The translations under genes and the position numbers were made by a program. Positions 8,918 to 16,629 of a DNA stretch of 64,000 nucleotides are shown here, in pieces (position 1 is the first letter of the stretch; each line of letters begins with the position of its first letter). The DNA is from Longimicrobiales bacterium. Its GTDB lineage: Bacteria; Gemmatimonadota; Gemmatimonadetes; Longimicrobiales; RSA9. The notes beneath the pieces are model-generated. The model saw nothing but the letters and a program-made list of their open reading frames with translations. It had not been told where the DNA came from and made no database searches. The stretch spans positions 1 to 64,000 of the forward strand of contig DATHUY010000047.1 in NCBI GenBank assembly GCA_035461765.1. Direction: 5' to 3'.

Positions 8918-9247
8918 TCAGAGCAGGCGACCCAGTGGACCCAGGTCGATGTTGAGATCCTCGCCTTCCAGTCCGAACACCGTCTTGATGTCGCCGAGAC
9001 GCTCCTCCAGTCGCATCAGCGCCAGCCCGACATTCTCGATCTCCTCGTCCGTCAGACCGCCACCCTCCATGCGTCGCACCGCCTGGTGCTCCAGCACCTG
9101 CCGGAGAAATTCGACGAGCGTCAGCACCAGCCGCCCGAGACCTGCCTCGATGTCATCAGCGGATGCGTCGATCCGCTGGGGCAGTGCCGGGGCGATGTCC
9201 CTCAGCTCGGCGGCAACCCGCTCCAGGTCATCACCTTCGAACTTCAT
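8918..9247 (-). CDS. gvpK: Gas vesicle protein GvpK
   Basis: GvpK is a small conserved accessory protein needed for gas vesicle formation. The 109-residue product begins MKFEGDDLERVAAELRD and contains the family core LGRLVLTLVEFLRQVLEHQA and LTDEEIENVGLALMRLEERL. I chose ATG at 9247, which forms an ATGA overlap with the gvpF3 stop, rather than an upstream in-frame codon. Translational coupling to gvpF3 is therefore likely. Confidence 0.9.
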   Translation of the reverse strand: MKFEGDDLERVAAELRDIAPALPQRIDASADDIEAGLGRLVLTLVEFLRQVLEHQAVRRMEGGGLTDEEIENVGLALMRLEERLGDIKTVFGLEGEDLNIDLGPLGRLL

Positions 9248-9927
9248 TCGACGAACGAGTACGGCGGCCACGGGCCAGTGACGACCAGACGTGCATTCTG
9301 CAATGCAACGCGCAATGCACGAGCGGCGTCATGGTACGCGTCCGCGTCCGTCCACGCCACCAGGTGCGCGATCGTAGCCACTACCCGACCGGTCGGCGGG
9401 TACTCCACGCGCGTATCGATGGCGAGCAACCCCAGACGGGCCCCGGTTTCAGCGACAATACGCTCTCCCTCGCTGCGCCGTTCGGCTGCTCGAGCCCGCT
9501 TCCAGGCTAGCGCAGCCATGTATTCCGTGCCGGATTGGACGCTGGCAGCACGCACATCCTGTTCCGTTTCAGACACATCCCGCATCACCCGCACGCCGTA
9601 TTCCGCCCGGCCCCGAAAGCGCTCGAGCAGGTCGAGCCACCTCGCGGCCTCTGCCGTGACGAGCTCGGCCGCTGCACTCCGGTCCGGGGCAGACTGCCCG
9701 AAGCGCAGCGGCACTGGCGTGACGCTGCGGCCCATCGCGGCCGTTACGACGTCATTGTGCACGCGCACGGCGTCGACCGAAGCCGGCACTGGCTCCTCGT
9801 GCCCGGTGGCCCAGATGGCAAGGCCGGCGCCGGCATCGAGCATGAACGGACGTTGCGAATCGACCCCGATGCAGTGTTCCGGGACCGAATGCGCGTCCGG
9901 CACGATGCAGTAGAGGTGCAGGTGCAT
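9244..9927 (-). CDS. gvpF3: Gas vesicle protein of the GvpF/GvpL family (third copy)
   Basis: GvpF and GvpL proteins are soluble accessory factors that bind GvpA-family subunits and are needed for vesicle assembly. The 227-residue protein opens with a short strand, MHLHLYCIVPDAHSVPEH, has a VTPVPLRFGQ segment, and closes with the diagnostic LVVTGPWPPYSFVE. It is shorter and more divergent than the other two copies. It lies immediately after gvpS and overlaps gvpK by 4 bases. The F versus L assignment cannot be made from sequence alone. Confidence 0.88.
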   Translation of the reverse strand: MHLHLYCIVPDAHSVPEHCIGVDSQRPFMLDAGAGLAIWATGHEEPVPASVDAVRVHNDVVTAAMGRSVTPVPLRFGQSAPDRSAAAELVTAEAARWLDLLERFRGRAEYGVRVMRDVSETEQDVRAASVQSGTEYMAALAWKRARAAERRSEGERIVAETGARLGLLAIDTRVEYPPTGRVVATIAHLVAWTDADAYHDAARALRVALQNARLVVTGPWPPYSFVE

Positions 9928-10125
9928 TCAGGGGGGCAGCATGCGGCCGCGCATCGATTCGACCGACGAGAGGATGACGTTCAGGCCGAGGTAAATGAGA
10001 TCGACGCCCGCTACGCTGATCGTGATATCGCCCGAGATGACCGCCCCCTTGTCGAGCACACGATTCACGAGATCGACGAGCGCGAGCTCCTCATCGGACG
10101 ACATCCGTCGCTCAGGCATCACCAT
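9928..10125 (-). CDS. gvpS: Gas vesicle protein GvpS (GvpA family)
   Basis: GvpS is a short GvpA-family protein found in Bacillus and actinobacterial gas vesicle clusters. The core reads LVDLVNRVLDKGAVISGD, then ITISVAGVDLIYLGLNVILS and SVESM. The VDLIYLGL signature separates it from GvpA and GvpJ. The longest start at 10125 gives 65 residues and overlaps gvpF2 by 14 bases. ATGs at 10119 and 10104 are also possible and keep the whole domain. It stops exactly before gvpF3. Confidence 0.85.
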   Translation of the reverse strand: MVMPERRMSSDEELALVDLVNRVLDKGAVISGDITISVAGVDLIYLGLNVILSSVESMRGRMLPP

Positions 10126-10906
10126 AGAGCTCCACGAACCGGTAGGGCGCCCACGGCCCGGAAAAGCTGACGATCATGCCGAGCGCCGTGTACTTCTGAT
10201 AGAGCTGCGCTGCCACCGCCCGCAGGCCGTCCTCCGCATCGCGGGCCACGAGAAGGGCCGCGTTCAGCACGACTGTGCCCGCGTCATCGCCCTCCGTCGA
10301 TGGCAGCACCTGTACGTCTTCGGCGTGCGCTGTCAGCGCCTCCAGCAGCTCATCGGCCAGCACCCGCGCCGCCCGCGACACTTCCTGCTTCAGCACATCC
10401 GTGCGTCGCCGCTTCAGGAGATAACGGCGGCCGGGCGCCGCCTGAGCCATTTCTTCATCCAGCCGCCCGACCTCCGGTACGATCTCCGCACCGTGGCGTG
10501 CGAGCTCTTCGGCATCGTATGCGACCTTCAGGTTCCACTCGCGCCGCCCCGCCAGCGACCGGAGCGCAGCAGTGACGTCCGCCATGCGGCCGGCCGCGGC
10601 CTCACGCAGCGCCGCGTCGCCCGTGTACAAGCTGAGCATGCGGGCTGGCAGAATGTCCGCATGGTCCGCAAACCATATCACGACGCGCTCGTGTGCCATC
10701 CCCTGCTCGCCGACCCATGCCAGGTCCTGGAGCCGTGACTCGACCACCGCGGGCGCGAACTGCGCAGCCGGCACATCGGAGACGACCGCGCGCGTAGCGC
10801 CCAGATCGAGCAGACGTACGGACGCCTCCGCAATCCCCGTGACGCTTTCCGGCGGCTCGGGCGTTCCGGGCGGCACGAAGCCATAGAGGTAGACCATGTC
10901 GCTCAT
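10112..10906 (-). CDS. gvpF2: Gas vesicle protein of the GvpF/GvpL family (second copy)
   Basis: This 264-residue protein opens MSDMVYLYGFVPPGTPEPPE and ends with the family signature SFSGPWAPYRFVELYGDA. The middle holds WFADHADILPARMLSLYTGD and a helical, charged region around residues 130-200, as in other GvpF/GvpL proteins. I chose ATG at 10906 because it gives an ATGA overlap with the arsA-like gene upstream, indicating translational coupling. An alternative ATG lies 5 codons earlier. It would act as a soluble assembly factor for the shell proteins. Confidence 0.9.
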   Translation of the reverse strand: MSDMVYLYGFVPPGTPEPPESVTGIAEASVRLLDLGATRAVVSDVPAAQFAPAVVESRLQDLAWVGEQGMAHERVVIWFADHADILPARMLSLYTGDAALREAAAGRMADVTAALRSLAGRREWNLKVAYDAEELARHGAEIVPEVGRLDEEMAQAAPGRRYLLKRRRTDVLKQEVSRAARVLADELLEALTAHAEDVQVLPSTEGDDAGTVVLNAALLVARDAEDGLRAVAAQLYQKYTALGMIVSFSGPWAPYRFVELYGDA

Positions 10907-12858
10907 GTAACGATGTTCCACCGATCGATGAATCCGCGCAAGGCATTCACACCGACCGGCCCACCGTCGAGCGCGGGCGCATGCATCACGACCGGCTGAC
11001 CGGGTCCGTCGAATGGAGCCCGGCGTTCGCCGACCGCTGATGAACGGTTCACGACGATGCCGGCGACACGTACGCCGGCGGCGGCGAGCGCCTCCGTGAG
11101 ACGTTCGGTCTCCGCGCGCACCATGGCCTCATCGAGCATGACGATGATCACGCCGGACGATGCGGCATCGTGCAGGGTATCGCGCAGAGCACGGAGCTCG
11201 CGTGACAGATCCAGCAGTGACCCTGCGACACCACCTGCCGCACCGGCGATACCGTACTTCACAACGATCCGCATGAGCTGGCGCGTCCAACCCAGAGCAA
11301 TGTCCGGCATCTCCAGCAACCGGAGGAAATGCCCGGTCGGCGAGGAATCGATGACGACGAGCTCACCCGTCTTCGATCCTGCCACCATGGCTGCCATGGC
11401 CGTGAGCTCATCGATCCCGGGCGGCGTCAGGTGCCACAGTGTCTCGATGACCCGGCGGTCGAGCACCGCGGATTCGGTGAGACCCACTCGCTCCAGCGCC
11501 GCACTGATCTCCTCCTGGTATGCGTCGCGCAGGCGTTCGAGCTCCACTGCCGGCTCGATCTGCAGCACCCGCAGCCGCGCCACGGGCTCCCGCGCCGCGG
11601 TGCCAAGGACATCGCTCAGAGAGCCCGCCGGGTCCGTGCTGCACAGGAGTACATCCCGTTCGCGGGCGAGCGCAATCGCCGCTGCGGCTGCACACGTGCT
11701 CTTCCCGACGCCGCCCTTGCCCGCAAACAACAGCAGCCGCTGCGCGGCGCCCGCAAGCCACGCGACGGCCGTGGGCGCATCCGCACCACCGGAAGCAACG
11801 CCTGGAACCAACGGAACGGCCGGACCGGGTCCGGACTTCGCCTCGTCGGCCGGACCTGGTCCGGACTTCGCTTGGTCGGCCGGACCGGGTCCGGATACGG
11901 GGACCGCGGGGTCCGGTCCACCCGCAGGCCGCGGGGCCGCGCCACGGTCCGCCTCCATTGCGGGACCGGGCTCCGCAGTCATGCCGCCCGAATCGACATG
12001 CTCCCGCCACCGCCGCAAGCCGGCGCACCCGGCCACGTCCTCGAGCAGCGGCACACGAAGATGCGCGGCACCGGGCAGAACCTGCCGGCCATCTCCGGGC
12101 CCCGTGCTGACGACCGCGACCACCCGCAGGCTGCGGCGCTCCAGGTCCGCGACCAGCCGAGCGGTCTCGGCTTCCACGACGGCACCGGCCCGGGTCACGA
12201 CCACGAACGCAGCGGGACCGAGAACGCGATCCCGATACCCGCCGACCGCGTCCTCCAGCTCCTCAATGATGTCCTCGCCTCGCATGCGGACGGCGCGGCC
12301 AAGCATGGCGCCCGCCACCGCTGACGCCTTCTCCGCCATCGCGCGCAGCGCGCGCGCAATCCCCTCGAACGTGCCTCCCGCGTCCAGCAGCCGCAGCGTA
12401 TGGCCGGTCGGTGCCGTGTCGACCACGACGCGGCTGCGAGGTCCGGCCGTCGCTGAAAGCTCCACCAGCCGGAGTACAGCCATCATCTCATCAATGCCCG
12501 GCAGCGCGAGACGGCTGAAAGCAGCCACGTCCTCACGATCGAGATACGTACCGCCCTCGACGATCTGCGACACGGGTCCGAGCGCATGCTCGACCCAGGC
12601 GTCACCGGCCGCGCCGGCAGCGAATTCCTCGATGCGAAGCAACGGCGAGCAGGGCGATGTCACGACGAAGCCGCCGGCGCCGTGCTGGAACAGGTCGGCC
12701 AGGGAATGTGCGGGATCGGTCGAGATCAGATGAGTGGGCGTTCCGCTGTCGGCGAGCTCGAGACCCAGTGCCCCGGCCGTCGTCGTCTTGCCGACACCGC
12801 CCTTGCCGGTCACGAATATGAAAGGTGCGTCACCGGCCGCCTGGAGCAACCGGCTCAT
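10903..12858 (-). CDS. Tandem two-domain ArsA/Get3-type ATPase inside the gas vesicle operon
   Basis: ArsA/Get3 ATPases are dimer-type P-loop NTPases that drive arsenite export or target tail-anchored membrane proteins. This 651-residue protein has two such domains. The first has FVTGKGGVGKTTTAGALGLE, STDPAHSL and the signature DTAPTGHTLRLL. The second has LFAGKGGVGKSTCAAAA, STDPAGSL and DSSPTGHFLRLLEMPDIALG. A linker rich in Gly, Pro and Ala (about residues 290-355) joins them and contains a repeated SGPGPAD(Q/E)AK unit. No arsenite permease or regulator is nearby. The gene sits between gvpG and gvpF2 and overlaps the latter by 4 bases, so a role in chaperoning or inserting the hydrophobic GvpA-type proteins is a reasonable inference. 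Gas vesicle clusters normally carry the AAA ATPase GvpN, which is absent here. Confidence 0.88.
   Translation of the reverse strand: MSRLLQAAGDAPFIFVTGKGGVGKTTTAGALGLELADSGTPTHLISTDPAHSLADLFQHGAGGFVVTSPCSPLLRIEEFAAGAAGDAWVEHALGPVSQIVEGGTYLDREDVAAFSRLALPGIDEMMAVLRLVELSATAGPRSRVVVDTAPTGHTLRLLDAGGTFEGIARALRAMAEKASAVAGAMLGRAVRMRGEDIIEELEDAVGGYRDRVLGPAAFVVVTRAGAVVEAETARLVADLERRSLRVVAVVSTGPGDGRQVLPGAAHLRVPLLEDVAGCAGLRRWREHVDSGGMTAEPGPAMEADRGAAPRPAGGPDPAVPVSGPGPADQAKSGPGPADEAKSGPGPAVPLVPGVASGGADAPTAVAWLAGAAQRLLLFAGKGGVGKSTCAAAAAIALARERDVLLCSTDPAGSLSDVLGTAAREPVARLRVLQIEPAVELERLRDAYQEEISAALERVGLTESAVLDRRVIETLWHLTPPGIDELTAMAAMVAGSKTGELVVIDSSPTGHFLRLLEMPDIALGWTRQLMRIVVKYGIAGAAGGVAGSLLDLSRELRALRDTLHDAASSGVIIVMLDEAMVRAETERLTEALAAAGVRVAGIVVNRSSAVGERRAPFDGPGQPVVMHAPALDGGPVGVNALRGFIDRWNIVT
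11821..11895. repeat. In-frame 30-bp tandem repeat in the ArsA-like linker
   Basis: Units start at 11821, 11851 and 11881. The first two are full 30-bp copies, differing at a few bases, and the third is partial. Each contains the palindrome CCGGACC(G/T)GGTCCGG. Because 30 is a multiple of three, the repeats encode a repeated ten-residue motif (SGPGPAD.AK) in the linker between the two ATPase domains. Confidence 0.8.
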
Positions 12859-12864
12859 GGTGCG

Positions 12865-13323
12865 TCAGTCCCAGTCCAGATTCAGGTCTATGTCCACACC
12901 ACCGGACGGATCAGCCACCGGGGGCTTCCGCCCGACGCCCCGGGTGTCCACCTCGTCCTCGGCCTGTGCAGCGCGCGCCTCGTCATCATCGACGACATCG
13001 GCGCTGTCGTCCGGCTCGACCGATTCATCCGGCCGCTGCGCCTGCACGCGAACGGGCCCGCCCGACACACCCATGCCGAACTGCTCACGCCACTCGCGGA
13101 TCTCGCGCAGCTGGCGCATGAGGTCGGCCTCATATGCGACGTACTCATCATCGTCGATGTCGCCGAGCTCGAGCTTCAGCTGGAGCTCCATGAGCTCCGC
13201 CTTGATTCGCGTATCGTCCGTCAGCTCCTCCCGCACCACGCCCTGCACCTTGTTCATGGAGAACTCGGTCAGGAAGAGCGGCCCGGTGACTGGCCAGAAG
13301 AGGAGATGCTTGATCAGGCCCAT
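12865..13323 (-). CDS. gvpG: Gas vesicle protein GvpG with long acidic tail
   Basis: GvpG is a small helical accessory protein of gas vesicle formation. The first 85 residues fit: MGLIKHLLFWPVTGPLFLTE opens the protein, followed by a charged helix (ELMELQLKLELGDIDDDEY) typical of the family. The remaining 65 residues are strongly acidic and low-complexity (for example DDSADVVDDDEARAAQAEDE) and end in DIDLNLDWD. This makes it 152 residues, longer than the common 80-120. It is followed after 6 bases by the ArsA-like gene. Upstream lies a 136-base structured spacer. Confidence 0.88.
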   Translation of the reverse strand: MGLIKHLLFWPVTGPLFLTEFSMNKVQGVVREELTDDTRIKAELMELQLKLELGDIDDDEYVAYEADLMRQLREIREWREQFGMGVSGGPVRVQAQRPDESVEPDDSADVVDDDEARAAQAEDEVDTRGVGRKPPVADPSGGVDIDLNLDWD

Positions 13324-13339
13324 GATTTCTTACACGAAC

Positions 13340-13450
13340 TCGGGAGCGGGAGCGGTATCGTGTCCGGGCTCGAGTGCGGGAACTGCACGGCACGGGGAAG
13401 TCGGGCTGTCCGTCCCCGCTAACCGCACACGAACACGCTCCCGATCCCGA
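13340..13450 (-). other. Structured intercistronic spacer between gvpF1 and gvpG
   Basis: A 24-base arm at 13427-13450 pairs with 13340-13363 at 20 of 24 positions, enclosing about 63 bases that hold a second small stem (GGGGA...TCCCC). The structure starts just after the gvpF1 stop and ends just before the gvpG ribosome binding region. It is the only sizeable gap in an otherwise overlapping operon. There is no U-tract. It could be an attenuator, a processing site or a stabilising hairpin. Confidence 0.5.
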
Positions 13451-13459
13451 TTTTGTGCT

Positions 13460-14269
13460 TCAAGCGTCGGCGCGCTCGAGGCGCAGCTTGATATTGACGA
13501 AGTTGTAAGGCGGCCAGGGTCCGGTGTACTTGAAGGACAGGACGTCTTCGTACTTCCGGGAGAGCGCTTTCACCGCCTCGTCGAACTCCTGCTCGCGGGA
13601 ACGCTCCACCAGATAGGCCGCGTTCATGATCATGCGGTCGCCGATCGGCTTGTTCGACCGGCTCGCGACCGCGACCGGCTTCAGCGACTCGTGGATGTCC
13701 ATGACGTAGCCGTTGGCGGTGCTCTCGAGTGCACTTTCGACAAGACGGCCGAGCTGCATCCGGGCGAAGTACGTCGAGCTCTGCGCGTTGCCCGTGATCT
13801 CTTCCTTCAGCCGGCGGATCTCGTCGTCGCTCTGCTCGAGCCGGCCGATGACCTTGTCACGGTCCCACAGCACCTTCAGGCCGAACTCGATCTTGTCACG
13901 CATCTTGTCGAGAACATCGTCGAACGCCTTGTACGTCGACTTCAACAGCTCTACGATGTCCTCCTGCGTGCGGAAGATCGTGCCGAACGACATGGGAATG
14001 ACGGTGAACTGGCGCATGACGGTCTCATTGACCAGCTCGTGGGCGAGGACATTCTCGCGGGTCGGATCATAAATGCGGATCGGCGTGTCGCTCACGACCG
14101 CCGCCAGGTCCTGATGGTTGACCGTGTAGACCTTGTTCTCGCCGTCGCCTATGCCGATGGGCCCGAAATCCCGGCTGTCGGGGGACTTGATGATGCAGTA
14201 GACGTACTTCCCCTCGTCGCTGGAGGGGCCCACGTTGTCGTCGAGCTGGGGCTGTGTTAATTCGCTCAT
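13460..14269 (-). CDS. gvpF1: Gas vesicle protein of the GvpF/GvpL family (first copy, operon leader)
   Basis: This 269-residue protein is the best-conserved GvpF/L copy. After a short polar N terminus comes the strand GKYVYCIIKSPDSRDFGPIG, then VLAHELVNETVMRQFTVIPM with SFGTIF, a long charged helix region (LEQSDDEIRRLKEEITGNAQ), and the C-terminal signature YTGPWPPYNFVNIKL. GvpF-type proteins bind GvpA and limit its aggregation during vesicle assembly. It is the first gene of the operon, with ATG at 14269. Confidence 0.92.
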   Translation of the reverse strand: MSELTQPQLDDNVGPSSDEGKYVYCIIKSPDSRDFGPIGIGDGENKVYTVNHQDLAAVVSDTPIRIYDPTRENVLAHELVNETVMRQFTVIPMSFGTIFRTQEDIVELLKSTYKAFDDVLDKMRDKIEFGLKVLWDRDKVIGRLEQSDDEIRRLKEEITGNAQSSTYFARMQLGRLVESALESTANGYVMDIHESLKPVAVASRSNKPIGDRMIMNAAYLVERSREQEFDEAVKALSRKYEDVLSFKYTGPWPPYNFVNIKLRLERADA

Positions 14270-14475
14270 CCGTCAGCGGTGTGAGCCCGGGCAAGCGCCG
14301 GGCAGGGTGAAGGCTGAGAACGGGTTCAGTCGCACGCGAAAGTAATCGTTCGCTTCAGGCACATGCAAATTCGGGGCTAACGCTGGCATCATAGGCCGGC
14401 GGCGGGCCCGCGGATTGCATGCGGTGCAGTCGATTCAGGATAATGCTGCCCTGGAGGCAGCAGGGGCTCAGGGAG
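14270..14475. promoter_or_regulatory. Divergent promoter region between the gas vesicle operon and the lipoprotein-kinase operon
   Basis: This 206-base region must hold both promoters. For the plus strand, TTGCAT (14414-14419) and GATAAT (14438-14443) are 18 bases apart, a good sigma70-type match; a small hairpin (14443-14461) follows. For the minus strand the best pair is weak: TTGCAT (14368-14363) and TTACTT (14345-14340), 17 apart. A 6-bp hairpin (14285-14303) lies just upstream of gvpF1. Confidence 0.45.
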
Positions 14476-15096
14476 ATGATGATGATACGTGCGGCACTGC
14501 TGCTCGCATTGACCACAGCGGGTGTCACCGGCTGTGCAGCTCTGTCGTTTTCGCGGCAGCCGGACCCGCACGACCAGCTCAACCAGGGTGTGGCCGCGCT
14601 CGAGGCCCAGGATTACGCCACAGCCCGCGCTGTGCTGGAGCCGCTGTACCGCGAGCGCTGGCAGGAACGCGTGGGGCAGCAGGCGATGCTGGCGCTGATC
14701 GCGGCCGACCTCGACAACCGCAATCCGGACCGGCGCCTGTGGGCGGCGGCGGAAATGTCGGCACGGCTTCTGAGCATCCCGGAGCTGGAGCCTTGGCTGA
14801 TCCCCGTGGGTGAGAGCTATTACCTGCTGGCGCTCGAGCTGGGTGCGCAGGAGGAACGGCTCGCACGTGCCGATGCGGCGCGGGCTGCCGCGGAAGCGGA
14901 GGTCGCGGCGGTGGAGCGGGAGCTGCCCGCATCGGCGGCCGAGAGCGTGCCGGCACGCATCAACCGCATCACGACGGAGCGCGAAGCGCTGCGTCGCCGT
15001 GTCACCGAGCTGGAACAGCTGGTACAGACGCGCGACAAGGAGCTCCAGGAGACGAAGCAGGAGCTCGAGCGTGTCAAACAGACGATCCGCCATTAA
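14476..15096 (+). CDS. Lipoprotein with C-terminal coiled coil, paired with a histidine kinase
   Basis: The product starts MMMIRAALLLALTTAGVTGC, a lipoprotein signal with lipobox VTGC, so it is probably anchored in a membrane on the periplasmic side. About 100 residues follow with a TPR-like helical look (LNQGVAALEAQDYATARAVL), and then a long charged coiled coil (REALRRRVTELEQLVQTRDK). Three consecutive ATGs lie at 14476, 14479 and 14482. The AGGGAG at 14470-14475 best fits the third. It precedes the kinase gene by 30 bases. The lipoprotein-then-HAMP-kinase arrangement recalls QseG and QseE, where the lipoprotein modulates the kinase. That function here is an inference. Confidence 0.8.
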   Translation: MMMIRAALLLALTTAGVTGCAALSFSRQPDPHDQLNQGVAALEAQDYATARAVLEPLYRERWQERVGQQAMLALIAADLDNRNPDRRLWAAAEMSARLLSIPELEPWLIPVGESYYLLALELGAQEERLARADAARAAAEAEVAAVERELPASAAESVPARINRITTEREALRRRVTELEQLVQTRDKELQETKQELERVKQTIRH

Positions 15097-15126
15097 CAGG
15101 AGTACTTCACTGCCCCCTCCGCGCCG

Positions 15127-16629
15127 ATGACGCTGCGGCTACGCCTCATCCTGACAATCGGCGGTGTCGCCCTGCTGATGGTGCTGCCTGCATTGTACGC
15201 GGCGCATCGGCTCAGCAGGCTCAGTGAGATCGCGACCAGCGTCAGCCTGACTCACGGCGCCGCCTTCTCGGCGCTGAGCGGACTGCGTACCCAGCTGGGC
15301 GAAGCGCAGCGTCAGCAACGTAACTACGTGGCTTTAGCCGGTGACACCACGGCGGCCGCGGTGCAACGCGACTCCGCGCTGGCGACCGCACGCGCCCACA
15401 TCGCCGAGCTGCATGGCGCCGGGTACGACAAGCTCTCCGCCGAAGTCGACACTGCCGTCGACCGCATCATGGCCGAAGCCCGGAACCTCGACGGGCTGGT
15501 CGCACGGGGGGAGTACCAGGCAGCGACGGACCGCCTGCCCGCCGTATCGCGCCTCTTCACCGGCGTCGATTCCATACTGGTCCGTATCGGTACGGAGATC
15601 GATACACGGAGCAAACGTGATCTTCAGGCCGCCGAGCTGATCAGCGCGACCGCCCTGACGACGACCCTGCTCGCGCTGCTCGCGTGCTTTACGATTGCGA
15701 TCCTGCTCGGGACCTGGGTCACCCATACCCTGGTACAGCCCGTCACACGACTGCGCCGCTCGATGGCCGCGGTATCGGCCGGCGAGTTCATCATTCCCGC
15801 CGGATTGCCGTACGACCGTCGCGATGAGATCGGGGACCTGTCACGATCGTTCCGCAGCATGACGCGGCAGCTGGCGGACCTGGACCGCATGAAGGCCGAC
15901 TTCATGAGCGTGGCGACGCACGAGCTCAAGACACCGATCAATGTCGTGAGCGGATACGCCGAGCTGATCCAGGAGGGTGTGTACGGCGAAATCTCCGAGA
16001 AGCAGCGGGTCGCCCTGAAATCGATCCAGGAGCAGGCACGCATCCTGACGCAGCTGGTCAACCAGCTGCTCGACATCAGCCGCCTGGAGGCGGGTGGTCT
16101 CAAGCTCGAGATAGGAGAGCTGGCCGTGCCGGAGCTGTTCGAGCGCGTTCAGCGCACGTTCGAGGTGCTGGCGAACAAGCAGGGAATCGATTTGAGCGTG
16201 GAACTGGCGGACGATGCGCCCGAGCGGATTCCGGCGGACGGCGATCGCCTGCGGGACCAGGTGCTCGGCAACATCCTCGGTAACGCTCTCAAGTTCACGC
16301 CCGAGGGCGGCAGCATAGGCGTGCACGGACGGGTGGTAGACGACCGCTTCCGGATCGAGGTGACTGACACGGGAGCGGGCATGCCCGCCGAACAGCTGCC
16401 GCACGTGTTCGACAAGTACTACCAGATCGGGGAGCAGGCGCGCAGCAAGGGCGCCGGATTGGGACTCGCGATCGCGCATGACGTGGTGCAGGCGCACGGT
16501 GGCGCCATCTCGGTCACGAGCCAGGAGGGCGAGGGCACGACGTTCCGGATCGACCTCCCGATGACACGGGAGCAGATGGCCGAGGCGCGACGCGCGCAAC
16601 TGGATGGTGCCGGCGCGGATGACGACTGA
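15127..16629 (+). CDS. Membrane histidine kinase with HAMP domain (QseE/GlrK-like layout)
   Basis: This 500-residue kinase has two transmembrane segments, LILTIGGVALLMVLPALYAA at the N terminus and LTTTLLALLACFTIAILLG near residues 177-197. Between them is a periplasmic helical domain of about 145 residues. A HAMP domain (TLVQPVTRLRRSMAAVSAGE) leads to the H-box FMSVATHELKTPINVVSGY. The ATPase domain follows, with N-box ILGNALKF, G1 DTGAGM and G2 GAGLGLAIA. No receiver domain is present and no partner regulator is adjacent. The lipoprotein upstream is a likely periplasmic modulator. The downstream flavoprotein overlaps it by 11 bases. Confidence 0.93.
   Translation: MTLRLRLILTIGGVALLMVLPALYAAHRLSRLSEIATSVSLTHGAAFSALSGLRTQLGEAQRQQRNYVALAGDTTAAAVQRDSALATARAHIAELHGAGYDKLSAEVDTAVDRIMAEARNLDGLVARGEYQAATDRLPAVSRLFTGVDSILVRIGTEIDTRSKRDLQAAELISATALTTTLLALLACFTIAILLGTWVTHTLVQPVTRLRRSMAAVSAGEFIIPAGLPYDRRDEIGDLSRSFRSMTRQLADLDRMKADFMSVATHELKTPINVVSGYAELIQEGVYGEISEKQRVALKSIQEQARILTQLVNQLLDISRLEAGGLKLEIGELAVPELFERVQRTFEVLANKQGIDLSVELADDAPERIPADGDRLRDQVLGNILGNALKFTPEGGSIGVHGRVVDDRFRIEVTDTGAGMPAEQLPHVFDKYYQIGEQARSKGAGLGLAIAHDVVQAHGGAISVTSQEGEGTTFRIDLPMTREQMAEARRAQLDGAGADDD

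Noticed and set aside
10903-12858. Arsenite efflux ATPase ArsA
   Set aside because: No arsB, arsD or arsR is near, and the gene is coupled to gvp genes on both sides. The ArsA fold is accepted; an arsenic role is not supported.
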